DNA of 12,905 nucleotides from Globobulimina sp. (taxonomy: Eukaryota > Foraminifera > Rotaliida): NCBI GenBank assembly GCA_003354225.1, contig PIVH01000009.1, positions 1 through 12,905 on the forward strand. Direction: 5' to 3'. Position 1 is the stretch's first letter. Every line of letters starts with the position of its first letter. This document shows, piece after piece, positions 6,958-12,905 of this stretch. Position numbers and translations under genes: made by a program. Below the pieces are notes generated by a model. That model ran no database searches. It saw only the letters and a program-made list of their open reading frames with translations, and was not told the origin of the DNA.

Positions 6958-7274
6958 TCATTCCAAGTTAAATTGTGTGTAAGCCACAATTTCACGCAAT
7001 CTCCAACGTTAGATGGCAGATTTTTGCCACATGGATACGCTGTAGTTGGGATATCATTATTAAATCCATAATCTGTGATTGTATTATCAGTCCATTTCCA
7101 CACTCCTTCATTGTCGATGTCACTTAAACCAATCCAACACTCACTTGTTAGACCCATTGATTGACAGATTAATTTCGCAGAATACTGTTGCTGGTCACTG
7201 TGAATTGAGGCTAAGTGAGTGCCTTTTGATTTACAGAATATGCTGCTGTCTGCCCACGTAAGCGTTAGCACCAA
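6918..7274 (-). CDS. C-type lectin-like domain segment
   Basis: This 118-codon frame carries most of a C-type lectin-like domain. Landmarks in order are TWADSSIFC (first conserved Cys), GTHLASIHS, ECWIGLSD with the WIGL core, EGVWKWTD, CGKNLPSNVGDCVKL, and NLTWNDAPC near the end. No EPN or QPD triplet is visible at the usual position, so classical calcium-dependent sugar specificity cannot be inferred. The last Cys-containing strand is missing, because the frame leaves the domain after CTQ and stops; the LamG frame resumes within about 20 bases. The first codon in the open frame is not an ATG and no signal peptide is present. It would lie extracellularly, as the outermost module of the receptor. 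Confidence 0.85.
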   Translation of the reverse strand: MVLTLTWADSSIFCKSKGTHLASIHSDQQQYSAKLICQSMGLTSECWIGLSDIDNEGVWKWTDNTITDYGFNNDIPTTAYPCGKNLPSNVGDCVKLWLTHNLTWNDAPCTQAILSILL

Positions 7275-7289
7275 GTGAGTGCTACAAGA

Positions 7290-7331
7290 GAATTGAGGCT
7301 AAGTGAGTGCCTTTTGATTCACAGAATATGC
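7290..7331 (-). repeat. Duplicated shard of the C-type lectin exon
   Basis: These 42 bases match 7202-7243 with one mismatch, 88 bp away in the same orientation. On the minus strand they encode IFCESKGTHLASI, the segment around the first lectin Cys, then hit a stop. The shard abuts the start of the plus-strand Pro/Ala/Ser repeat, so it marks the junction between the two truncated receptor genes. Confidence 0.9.
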
Positions 7332-8458
7332 ACCGACATTGGCACCATCGTTAGCACCAAGTAATGCTCCATCAATTGCACCTACACAGCCACCAACACT
7401 TGCACCATCATTAGCACCCTCAATTGCACCTTCATTAGCTCCATCAATTGCACAGACATTAGCTCCAAGTATTGCACCGACAGGGTCACCGACACCCAAA
7501 TGTCATTTTGGTAAATTTAAGAGACAGATGATTGTGACTGACAAAGTTTTCCCTTTTCGGAACAATGTGTTATACGGTGGACAATCATTTGCTTCACAGA
7601 ATTGTCGCTATTTATTGACAATGCACAGAAATGGTCGTAGGTTTCGTACTGTGTCTGATGAATCTGTCACGCAATTGAAGTTATTGGAAGGCGCTATGGT
7701 TATTTATGAAGTCTCATACAAAAATGCACCAGGAATTGCGGCGTATGAATTGTGGAGAAGTGAGGCTCAGTTCAACAATACAGAATACTCTGATAAAGAG
7801 GAGTTAATCTTGAGGTTGCAAGATGATGGTTGTTTGCAGTTGAATACTTATTTACGAAATGTAGACAGGGAAGAAAACTTGTGGTATCAATGCTTTATAT
7901 TCCATCCGCCTGGCTATGATATCACAACTACAGATACCGATATGACGACCACCATTGAAATTCCTGATTTGGGGATGGAATCAACTGAAAGTACTGTGGT
8001 TTATGCTGTGGGTGGAGGGTATAATGAGAATAATATATTTGGTACACAAGGGTCATCATCGTGGATATGGTTTTTGATAATATTGGGTGTTTTATTGGTG
8101 ATAATCTTCTCATTTTTTGTTGGTTATAAGTTTAAGAGATATCATCGTAGTGGGGCTGCAGATCGGTTTGTAATTTCAAGTACGATGGGGGTGACGAGTA
8201 CTAATTGGAAGAATAGAGAATGGAATGGTTAGGAATAGGACAGACAGAAGGACATAGGAAACTACTCAAACACAAATTGAAAATTGGAATATGGAAGCTG
8301 AAAGAGAGGAAATGGAGACTACAGATCAGCTTGAGCAATGGGCGATGGAAACAAATGATACAATATTGAGCAAGATGAATGAAACTGTTGAAATGCAAAA
8401 TATTGAGAAGGAAAATACAGTTGACAAGCATGAGCAAATGCCACAATTCATCGAATAA
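7318..8458 (+). CDS. Stalked bulb-type-lectin-like single-pass membrane protein, 5'-truncated
   Basis: The frame is open from 7318; residues are counted from the TTG at 7339, since no ATG or signal peptide is present. Residues 1-53 are a Pro/Ala/Ser stalk (APSLAPSNAPSIAPT). Residues about 76-185 resemble a bulb-type (beta-prism II) lectin: LYGGQSFASQNCRYLLTMHR, MVIYE, AAYELWRSEA, ILRLQDDGCLQLNTY, NLWYQ. The canonical QxDxNxVxY sugar site is only partly kept. A membrane helix spans 241-264 (SWIWFLIILGVLLVIIFSFF), followed by KFKRYHR. The frame stops at 8232, but an intron ending at 8257 (CATAG) with a donor at 8191 or 8170 adds a 66-residue acidic tail. It is a likely surface lectin receptor, head to head with the caspase receptor remnant. 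Confidence 0.65.
8191..8257 (+). other. Candidate intron before the acidic cytoplasmic tail
   Basis: GTGACG at 8191 to CATAG at 8257 is 67 nt, contains a TACTAAT branch-point-like motif at about 8199-8205, and is phase 0. Removing it bypasses the TAG at 8230 and joins the membrane protein to the frame ETTQTQIENWNMEAE. A donor at 8170 (GTAATT, 88 nt) gives the same downstream frame. The choice is unresolved, and an unspliced stop at 8232 also remains possible. Confidence 0.5.
8258..8458 (+). CDS. Probable last exon: acidic, Met/Gln/Glu-rich tail
   Basis: A 66-residue open frame beginning ETTQTQIENWN and ending QMPQFIE before TAA. It is highly charged, rich in Glu, Met, Gln and Asn (EAEREEMETTDQLEQW, NETVEMQNIEKEN), and could form a helix or coiled coil. 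No signalling motif is recognised. Its composition differs sharply from the surrounding non-coding DNA, which supports it as the cytoplasmic tail of the preceding membrane protein. Confidence 0.5.
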   Translation, partial: ETTQTQIENWNMEAEREEMETTDQLEQWAMETNDTILSKMNETVEMQNIEKENTVDKHEQMPQFIE

Positions 8459-9052
8459 TGTGCAAATGCCATTAACTATTTGCCTATATGTAAATATGAT
8501 ATTTTATGACGCGTTTTGCTTTTGCTAATTTTTACAAAACAACATATGATTGTTGCATTGTTTAAAATGAAATATCAAAGTTTCGATAATTTGTATTCAG
8601 ATTCAAAGGGAGTTTAATAGAATTTTTTTTAGTGAAGTTACATGAATTTCGCAATTAAGAACAAACAATTGCAATGTTCTACGTTGCAATCGGTTGCATT
8701 CTAACACGTGCATTCAAACACGTGCATTCGAACAAATATATATTTGATAAAAACATTAAAAAAAAATTATACGATACTAAACATGGATCGAAGAACTTAA
8801 CAAAAAAAAGAAACAACGCAGGCCCAAATATCATGAATAACATGCAGTTTTTGAGCAACAAATATATATTCATATATCGTATCGATGAAGTGATACAAGA
8901 AATGCTTCATAACGCATATAATCTGATTAATACTCATCTATTCATCACATTATTCGACAGCTGCGATATATGTTCATAATTTATATAATTAGTATCTATT
9001 AATAAATCTCCAACTCCTGTTCAACTCAAAATCTGAAAACATTAAATCACCA
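8459..9052. other. Intergenic region upstream of the lyase
   Basis: No supported gene. It contains one copy of a dispersed repeat of about 90 bp (8624-8712), a doubled ACACGTGCATTC motif near 8704-8727 and a CAAATATATATTTG palindrome near 8733. A TATA-like TTTATATAAT at about 8980 lies roughly 70 bases before the lyase ATG and could be its promoter element. The 101-codon frame at 8674-8979 starts inside the repeat and has no protein-like features. Confidence 0.6.
8624..8712 (+). repeat. Dispersed ~90-bp repeat, copy 1
   Basis: Matches 11113-11203 in direct orientation with about ten differences; the shared core includes GTTGCAATCGGTTGCATTC. The two copies flank the sphingosine-1-phosphate lyase gene. 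Confidence 0.85.
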
Positions 9053-10666
9053 ATGAACTGGTATTGTTTCATCACGGGCTTCACAGCAGGAATCTGTGGT
9101 TTTATTTTCGGATACTGTGTGCAGAATCTGAAACAAAAATATTTTGCACTCGACAAAGGGATTATGGAACGAAGTAAGTTCGCAATGTATTCAAAATGGA
9201 AAGGGAAACAAGCAATGAATGCAAAGTTAAATGAAATCACACAAGTCATGAGGCAACACTTCATTCCTGAAAGCATTGCGCAATATGCAACAAATAAATC
9301 AATGCCACTTGAATCAAAGAATGAACAGGAACTGATGGCATTGTTGACAGAGTGGTCTGAGATTGAAAAAAAAACGTGGGATGGCCGAAAAAGTTATTCA
9401 TCAAGTAGAGTGTACCATGGCGCAAAAGAGTTATCTTTAATTCAAAACCGTGCATTTTCATTATTTTCATATTCAAATGCATTTCACTGCACCGCCCATC
9501 CATTTGTCAGAAAAATGGAATCTGAGATTGTTTCGATGACAGTAACATTGTTTGGAGGTAATTGTAGAAATGGTCCCCGTGGACAATGTGGCATATTAAC
9601 TACAGGTGGCACGGAATCAATCATTCTGGCATTAAGAGCTTACGTAAACTATGCAAGAAAGCACAAAAATATTCATGATCCTGAACTCATTGTTCCAAAC
9701 TCAGCTCATGGAGCATTTCACAAAGGCTGCGATTTAATGAATATTAAAATTATTAGAGTGAATGTTGATGATAGTACATACTGCGTGTCATCAAAACAAA
9801 TTGAAAAATACATTACCTCACAAACAATTGCCATTATTGCTTCAGCTCCACAGTTTGCTCAGGGTGTAATGGACCCAATAAGCGACTTATCAGCACTTGC
9901 AGTAAAATATGATATCGGTTTACATATTGACTGTTGTTTGGGTAGTTTTATGTTACCAACATTAAAATTGATTGGTGGCTATCATATTCCAGAATTTGAC
10001 TTTACATTGGATGGTGTCACTTCAATATCATGTGACACACATAAATTTGGGTTTGCACCCAAGGGTACCTCAGTTGTCATGTTTAAAAATAAAGAATTGA
10101 GAAAACATGCATACTTTTGTTATCCTGATTTATCACAGGGTTTGTATGCAACTGCCACAATCGCTGGCAGTCGTTCTGGAGGTTTAGTTGCTGCAACGTG
10201 GGTGACAATGATGCATTTGGGATATTCTGGTTATGTTAAGCATTTTGAAAGAATCATGAAATCTGTTGAAATTATTAAACAAGGCTTGAGTGAAATAAAA
10301 TATATTGAAATCATGGGCTATCCAGTTATGTCAATAATTGGAATGAGATTGAATCAAAAAGAATGCAATCAAATACCTGAATTAGACATTATGAAAATAT
10401 CAGCAGCAATGTCGGAAAGAGGATGGAAATTTGATCATTGCCAAAGTCCAACAAGTATTCATTTTTGTTTCACAGTGAAAAATTGTGAAAAGCCAAATAA
10501 GTTCTTAAAAGACATGAAAGAGTCAATTAACGATGTTATGAAATCACCTGACAAATTCAAGCATTCATCGGCTCTCGTTTATCGGAAGATACACGCAATC
10601 CCATCAAAAACATTTAAAAAAGACATTTTGGCAAGTTATTGGGATGTTATGTACGGAATTTATTGA
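9053..10666 (+). CDS. Sphingosine-1-phosphate lyase
   Basis: A 537-residue uninterrupted ORF for a PLP-dependent lyase that cleaves sphingosine 1-phosphate into a long-chain aldehyde and phosphoethanolamine, the exit step of sphingolipid breakdown. In eukaryotes it is an endoplasmic-reticulum membrane enzyme. One N-terminal membrane helix is visible (about 4-23, YCFITGFTAGICGFIFGYCV), then the fold-type I catalytic domain: SYSSSRVYHG (about 114-123), FHCTAHPFVRKME, TTGGTES (183-189, phosphate loop), NSAHGAFHKG, HIDCCLGSFM (291-300), and VTSISCDTHKFGFAPKG with the cofactor Lys at 331. ATIAGSRSGG (368-377) is also typical. The length is near the usual 540-590. The ATG start is the first Met before the helix. 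No intron or frameshift is needed, in contrast to its neighbours. It is the only clearly intact housekeeping-type gene here. Confidence 0.95.
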   Translation: MNWYCFITGFTAGICGFIFGYCVQNLKQKYFALDKGIMERSKFAMYSKWKGKQAMNAKLNEITQVMRQHFIPESIAQYATNKSMPLESKNEQELMALLTEWSEIEKKTWDGRKSYSSSRVYHGAKELSLIQNRAFSLFSYSNAFHCTAHPFVRKMESEIVSMTVTLFGGNCRNGPRGQCGILTTGGTESIILALRAYVNYARKHKNIHDPELIVPNSAHGAFHKGCDLMNIKIIRVNVDDSTYCVSSKQIEKYITSQTIAIIASAPQFAQGVMDPISDLSALAVKYDIGLHIDCCLGSFMLPTLKLIGGYHIPEFDFTLDGVTSISCDTHKFGFAPKGTSVVMFKNKELRKHAYFCYPDLSQGLYATATIAGSRSGGLVAATWVTMMHLGYSGYVKHFERIMKSVEIIKQGLSEIKYIEIMGYPVMSIIGMRLNQKECNQIPELDIMKISAAMSERGWKFDHCQSPTSIHFCFTVKNCEKPNKFLKDMKESINDVMKSPDKFKHSSALVYRKIHAIPSKTFKKDILASYWDVMYGIY

Positions 10667-10705
10667 GACAGTTTGAAAGCTGATGTTTTGTTGTTTCAAA
10701 TACCA

Positions 10706-10707
10706 TT

Positions 10708-10751
<44 letters not shown>

Positions 10752-10752
10752 T
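10706..10752 (+). repeat. TTTC microsatellite
   Basis: Nearly twelve uninterrupted copies of TTTC, 40 bases after the lyase stop codon, so probably in its 3' untranslated region. Pure pyrimidine tracts of this kind are typical of eukaryotic nuclear DNA and are expected to vary in length. Confidence 0.97.
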
Positions 10753-11112
10753 AGGTCAGTTTATTGTGCATTTTTGCTTTGAAAAAACTTCTCCCACTGC
10801 ATTATCATCAATATCCATCTGACTTATTGGTGCAAAATCAACTTTTTTTGCAAGAGTAGTACATGCAAAAATTTATGGATGACTAATTGACTATGCTTCA
10901 TCTTTGGGATGTTAATATTTTGCAAAAGACATACAATGCAATAATTTTATTTGTAGCATATTCTCTTGTAGCAGTTTGTGATACTTTGTATTCATTGAAT
11001 ACTCTTTTGTAGTGGTCTGTAGTTCGATCAATTCGATCAGTCCGGCCAATCAGACTCAGATATCCTCCGTAGCCAGGACTGCCTGGCGATATTAATCGTT
11101 TGAATCTTTATG

Positions 11113-11203
11113 GTTTTTTTAATGAAGTTAACATGAATCTCGCAATTAAAAACAAACAATGGCGATGTTCTCTGTTGCAATCGGTTGCATTCGAACACGT
11201 TGC
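11113..11203 (+). repeat. Dispersed ~90-bp repeat, copy 2
   Basis: Second copy of the repeat at 8624-8712, same orientation. It is followed at once by tandem TTATTTCAGGGAGG units. Recombination between the copies would excise or duplicate the lyase gene. Confidence 0.85.
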
Positions 11204-11238
11204 AGTTATTATTTCAGGGAGGTTATTTCAGGGAGGTT

Positions 11239-11377
11239 ATTTGAACTCATCGTATACGACACTGCATTCCCAAAGTGAATAATAGATTCAGAACATTACA
11301 ATATTTATCCAATCAGCCAGACAGAGATGAATCAGCTAGTGATTTTATTGTATTTGAACTCATCGTATATGACACTG
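11239..11377 (+). repeat. Pair of 26-bp direct repeats
   Basis: ATTTGAACTCATCGTATA, then C or T, then GACACTG occurs at 11239-11264 and 11352-11377 with one mismatch. The first copy directly follows two TTATTTCAGGGAGG units. Confidence 0.85.
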
Positions 11378-11437
11378 ACTTACAAAATCCAAACAATAAA
11401 ACGATGTTTTTATGATTGCTATGATTGTTGGACCATA

Positions 11438-11513
11438 ATATGTTGGACAATGAATATGTTTTTGTGTGGGATGGAGGGAAATGTGATATGTTGGACAATG
11501 AATATGTTTTTGT
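11438..11513 (+). repeat. Pair of 28-bp direct repeats
   Basis: The sequence beginning ATATGTTGGACAATGAATAT occurs at 11438-11465 and again at 11486-11513, 48 bp apart and identical over 28 bases. It looks like a local tandem duplication whose spacer has diverged. Confidence 0.9.
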
Positions 11514-11713
11514 TGTGGCATGTGGGAGAAGTGATCGATTCAAGTGAATGATAATATAGGAGGAGGTCTGAGGATAACAAATAACTTATTCGTTGCATTC
11601 GTGTGTCACACAAGTGCAAATGTATGTTTGCTTTTATGATTGGCATAGAAAAAATGTATAGCGAATCAAAATGTGTGTTTGAAATGTATGTTTGCTTCCA
11701 AATTGCAAACATT

Positions 11714-11752
11714 GATTCACAGAATATGCTGCTGTTCGCCCCCGTAAGCGTT
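11714..11752 (-). pseudogene. Isolated fragment of a C-type lectin exon
   Basis: Matches 7228-7266 over 39 bases with four mismatches. On the minus strand it reads ETLTGANSSIFCES, equivalent to LTWADSSIFCKS in the lectin domain, with Trp replaced by Gly. The flanks do not continue the domain convincingly. It shows that further copies of this lectin family existed or exist in the genome. Confidence 0.75.
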
Positions 11753-11855
11753 TCGTTGTTTCCAAAATATTGGTCGATTTCTGAAAAATTTGTATACAAA
11801 GTTTGATAATTGAAGAGTCGTCATTTAAAAGGAACACTTAACTCTTTTTTTAGCT

Positions 11856-11918
11856 ATATCCAATCATACAATCTTATCCTAACAAAATCCGATGACTCTG
11901 ATCCTTGCGCATAATATT
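11856..11918 (-). repeat. 63-bp inverted repeat, arm B
   Basis: Perfect reverse complement of 117-179. It sits at the left edge of the repeat-rich block that includes the fold-back element. The outer end of each arm reads ATATCCAATCATACAATC. Confidence 0.95.
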
Positions 11919-12003
11919 ACGATCCATACCCAATCAAACCAATATCAAATGATAACTTTGTCTATGCTTCAGACGTTGAAAATATGGCAATAAATTGGAA
12001 TTT

Positions 12004-12188
12004 CCATTATTGACTGTTTCTGTCGTTGTGATCATTGTTTTTGTGTCTCATTTGGCTCATATTGACTGTTCGAAATTAATGCATTTGCTGATTATTCTGC
12101 CATTGTCAATCGGGAATCTTTGATTTGCTGGTTATTCCTGTGTGTTTGCCTGATTGATGGCAGTGTTTGGAATCAATATTTGAGGTTC
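12004..12188 (+). repeat. Fold-back element, left arm
   Basis: About 185 bp that pair with the right arm at 12279-12476. The innermost 75-80 bp, from TGCCATTGTCAATCGGG to GGAATCAATATT, are a perfect reverse complement, and the outer part is diverged with small indels. A 90-bp spacer separates the arms. The structure fits a fold-back transposon or a palindromic duplication. Confidence 0.92.
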
Positions 12189-12278
12189 GTGCTTTGCCAT
12201 TGCTTATCCAGATTAGTGTTTAAGTTTTTCAAAATTTTCAGTGAGTAGAGCAATGGCTAGCTAAAATTAATAATATAT

Positions 12279-12476
12279 GAACCTCCAATATTGATTCCAA
12301 ACACTGCCATCAATCAGGCAAACACACAGGAATAACCAGCAAATCAAAGATTCCCGATTGACAATGGCAGATACACAGATTATCTCCATCAACAAATGCA
12401 TTGATTTCGAACAGTCATATGAGCCAAATGAGACACAAAAACAATGACCACAACGACAAAAACATCTCAATAATGG
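12279..12476 (-). repeat. Fold-back element, right arm
   Basis: Imperfect reverse complement of 12004-12188. It carries extra bases near 12370-12390 (AGATACACAGATTATCTCC region) that are absent from the left arm. The two arms would form a long cruciform or, if transcribed, a long RNA hairpin. Confidence 0.92.
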
Positions 12477-12615
12477 CTTGAGTTGACCAGGATCGATCCA
12501 ATAGTCAAAATGGTTGTCATATTCGAATCAAACACCCCAAAATTAGTCTAGAAAGAATATCCAAACAGCTGTTTGAAAATCTTTTTTTTCTGCGACTATA
12601 CTAGGATGTGATTTT

Positions 12616-12667
12616 AGTCGGACATCGTAGATTAATTGATCGAAGTCGGACAGCGTAGATTAATTGA
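12616..12667 (+). repeat. 24-bp repeat in tandem, 28-bp period
   Basis: AGTCGGACA, then T or G, then CGTAGATTAATTGA occurs at 12616-12639 and 12644-12667 with a single mismatch. No function is evident. Confidence 0.9.
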
Positions 12668-12786
12668 GTCACAATGCGATTTTTAATTGAAAAAATTGAA
12701 AAATAGATGGCCTTTGACCATGATCAGGATGATAGAAATGATATTGTGAAGGTCATAAACAGTTCCAATCATCATAGAAGATGGCA

Positions 12787-12905
12787 AAAACATGGTTTAC
12801 ATTTGAATCTAAAAGGATGAGATTCCATCATTTCATTATACGTAATGTTTCCATTGTCTTTCTTTGATTCAAACAGTTTGTTACATTAATTAATTTCTTC
12901 GCAAT
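12787..12905. repeat. Terminal direct repeat, right copy
   Basis: Exact copy of the first 119 bases in the same orientation. If it is a circularisation overlap, the unique length is 12,786 bp. It lies just after the fold-back element and a 28-bp-period tandem repeat. Confidence 0.97.

Larger units (their letters stand above)
3712..7331 (-). pseudogene. Lectin-LamG-kelch-stalk-TM-caspase receptor gene, decayed copy
   Basis: Consecutive minus-strand frames spell one multidomain protein in order: C-type lectin, LamG-like domain, kelch propeller, Pro/Ser/Thr stalk, Cys-containing ectodomain, one membrane helix, caspase p20 and p10. It would be a type I membrane receptor with carbohydrate-binding modules outside and a cysteine protease inside. 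The frame changes near 6940, 6690, 5890, 5034 and 4903. GT-AG pairs can be drawn at some of these points, but would delete conserved domain sequence, so single-base indels fit better. There is no signal peptide: the gene is truncated at 7331. A loop before the catalytic His also seems lost. The protease part is well preserved and carries one plausible intron. A young pseudogene is the simplest reading. Confidence 0.7.
10667..11855. other. Gene-free, repeat-rich stretch
   Basis: No supported gene. It contains the microsatellite, a perfect GCCAGG/CCTGGC hairpin with a 4-base loop (11072-11087), the second dispersed repeat, several local duplications and a C-type lectin fragment at 11714-11752. 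The minus frame at 11419-11799 is open by chance apart from that fragment. Confidence 0.65.
11919..12786. other. Gene-free stretch with fold-back element
   Basis: No supported gene. Most of the stretch is taken up by a large inverted repeat (12004-12476) and a two-copy 28-bp-period tandem repeat (12616-12667). The 67-codon minus frame at 12267-12470 lies within one arm of the inverted repeat. Confidence 0.65.

Noticed and set aside
7303-7324. GTGAGTGCCTTTTGATTCACAG as a 22-nt mini-intron before the plus-strand stalk frame
   Set aside because: It has tidy GT and CAG ends, but the same bases encode the C-type lectin segment on the other strand and occur as a duplicate at 7215-7236. No upstream coding exon is seen on the plus strand.
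7299-7499. Minus-strand Gly/Ala/Asn/Asp repeat ORF
   Set aside because: It is the antisense of the Pro/Ala/Ser stalk of the plus-strand lectin gene.
8180-8458. Ciliate-type code with TAG read as Gln, bridging the membrane protein and its acidic tail
   Set aside because: The 537-codon lyase uses ordinary Gln codons and has no internal TAA or TAG, which is very unlikely under a ciliate code in AT-rich DNA. An intron explains the tail better.
8674-8979. 101-residue plus-strand ORF upstream of the lyase
   Set aside because: It starts inside a dispersed repeat, crosses A-rich low-complexity sequence and shows no domain or membrane pattern.
1-12905. Circular virus or plasmid
   Set aside because: No replication initiator, polymerase, capsid, integrase or partition gene is seen, and the gene content is that of a eukaryotic nuclear locus with introns and decayed genes.
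1-12905. tRNA, rRNA or CRISPR array
   Set aside because: Scanning by eye found no cloverleaf-like tRNA, no conserved rRNA segment and no regularly spaced short repeats with unique spacers.

Overview
The window is AT-rich eukaryotic DNA, most likely nuclear DNA of a unicellular protist. The support is: GT-AG intron candidates of about 60-90 nt, a sphingosine-1-phosphate lyase of eukaryotic type, extracellular lectin/kelch modules on Pro-Ser-Thr stalks of the 'SPSFAPT' type (common in stramenopiles and some rhizarians), a caspase-like domain, microsatellites and many dispersed repeats. I cannot name the lineage. Bases 1-119 are repeated exactly at 12787-12905, so the contig may close into a circle of 12,786 bp, or may simply run between two copies of a repeat.

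Layout. 1-1033 has no clear gene, but holds one arm of a 63-bp inverted repeat and a 43-nt stem-loop. 1034-1488 holds two short divergent ORFs of unknown function. 1800-2890 holds a hypothetical multi-pass membrane protein and a truncated copy of its first membrane segment. About 3000-3711 is non-coding with strong C-over-G skew. 3712-7331 (minus) holds the remains of one large receptor-like gene, which reads C-type lectin, LamG-like domain, kelch propeller, Pro/Ser/Thr stalk, Cys-containing ectodomain, one membrane helix and a caspase domain. 7318-8458 (plus) is a second receptor-like gene with a Pro/Ser/Thr stalk, bulb-type lectin-like domain, membrane helix and acidic tail. 9053-10666 (plus) is an intact single-exon sphingosine-1-phosphate lyase. 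10667-12905 is gene-free and repeat-rich, with a large fold-back element at 12004-12476.

The two lectin genes lie head to head and both lack a signal peptide. They meet near 7331 at a duplicated shard of the C-type lectin exon, so a rearrangement probably removed both 5' ends. The minus-strand gene also has at least five reading-frame breaks, and the caspase loop before the catalytic His appears deleted. I read it as a decaying copy of a lectin-ectodomain receptor with an intracellular caspase. Intact relatives elsewhere in this genome would be the real discovery: a receptor carrying its own death-type protease, where animal death receptors recruit one through adaptors. The lyase is a metabolic gene with no evident functional tie to the receptors.
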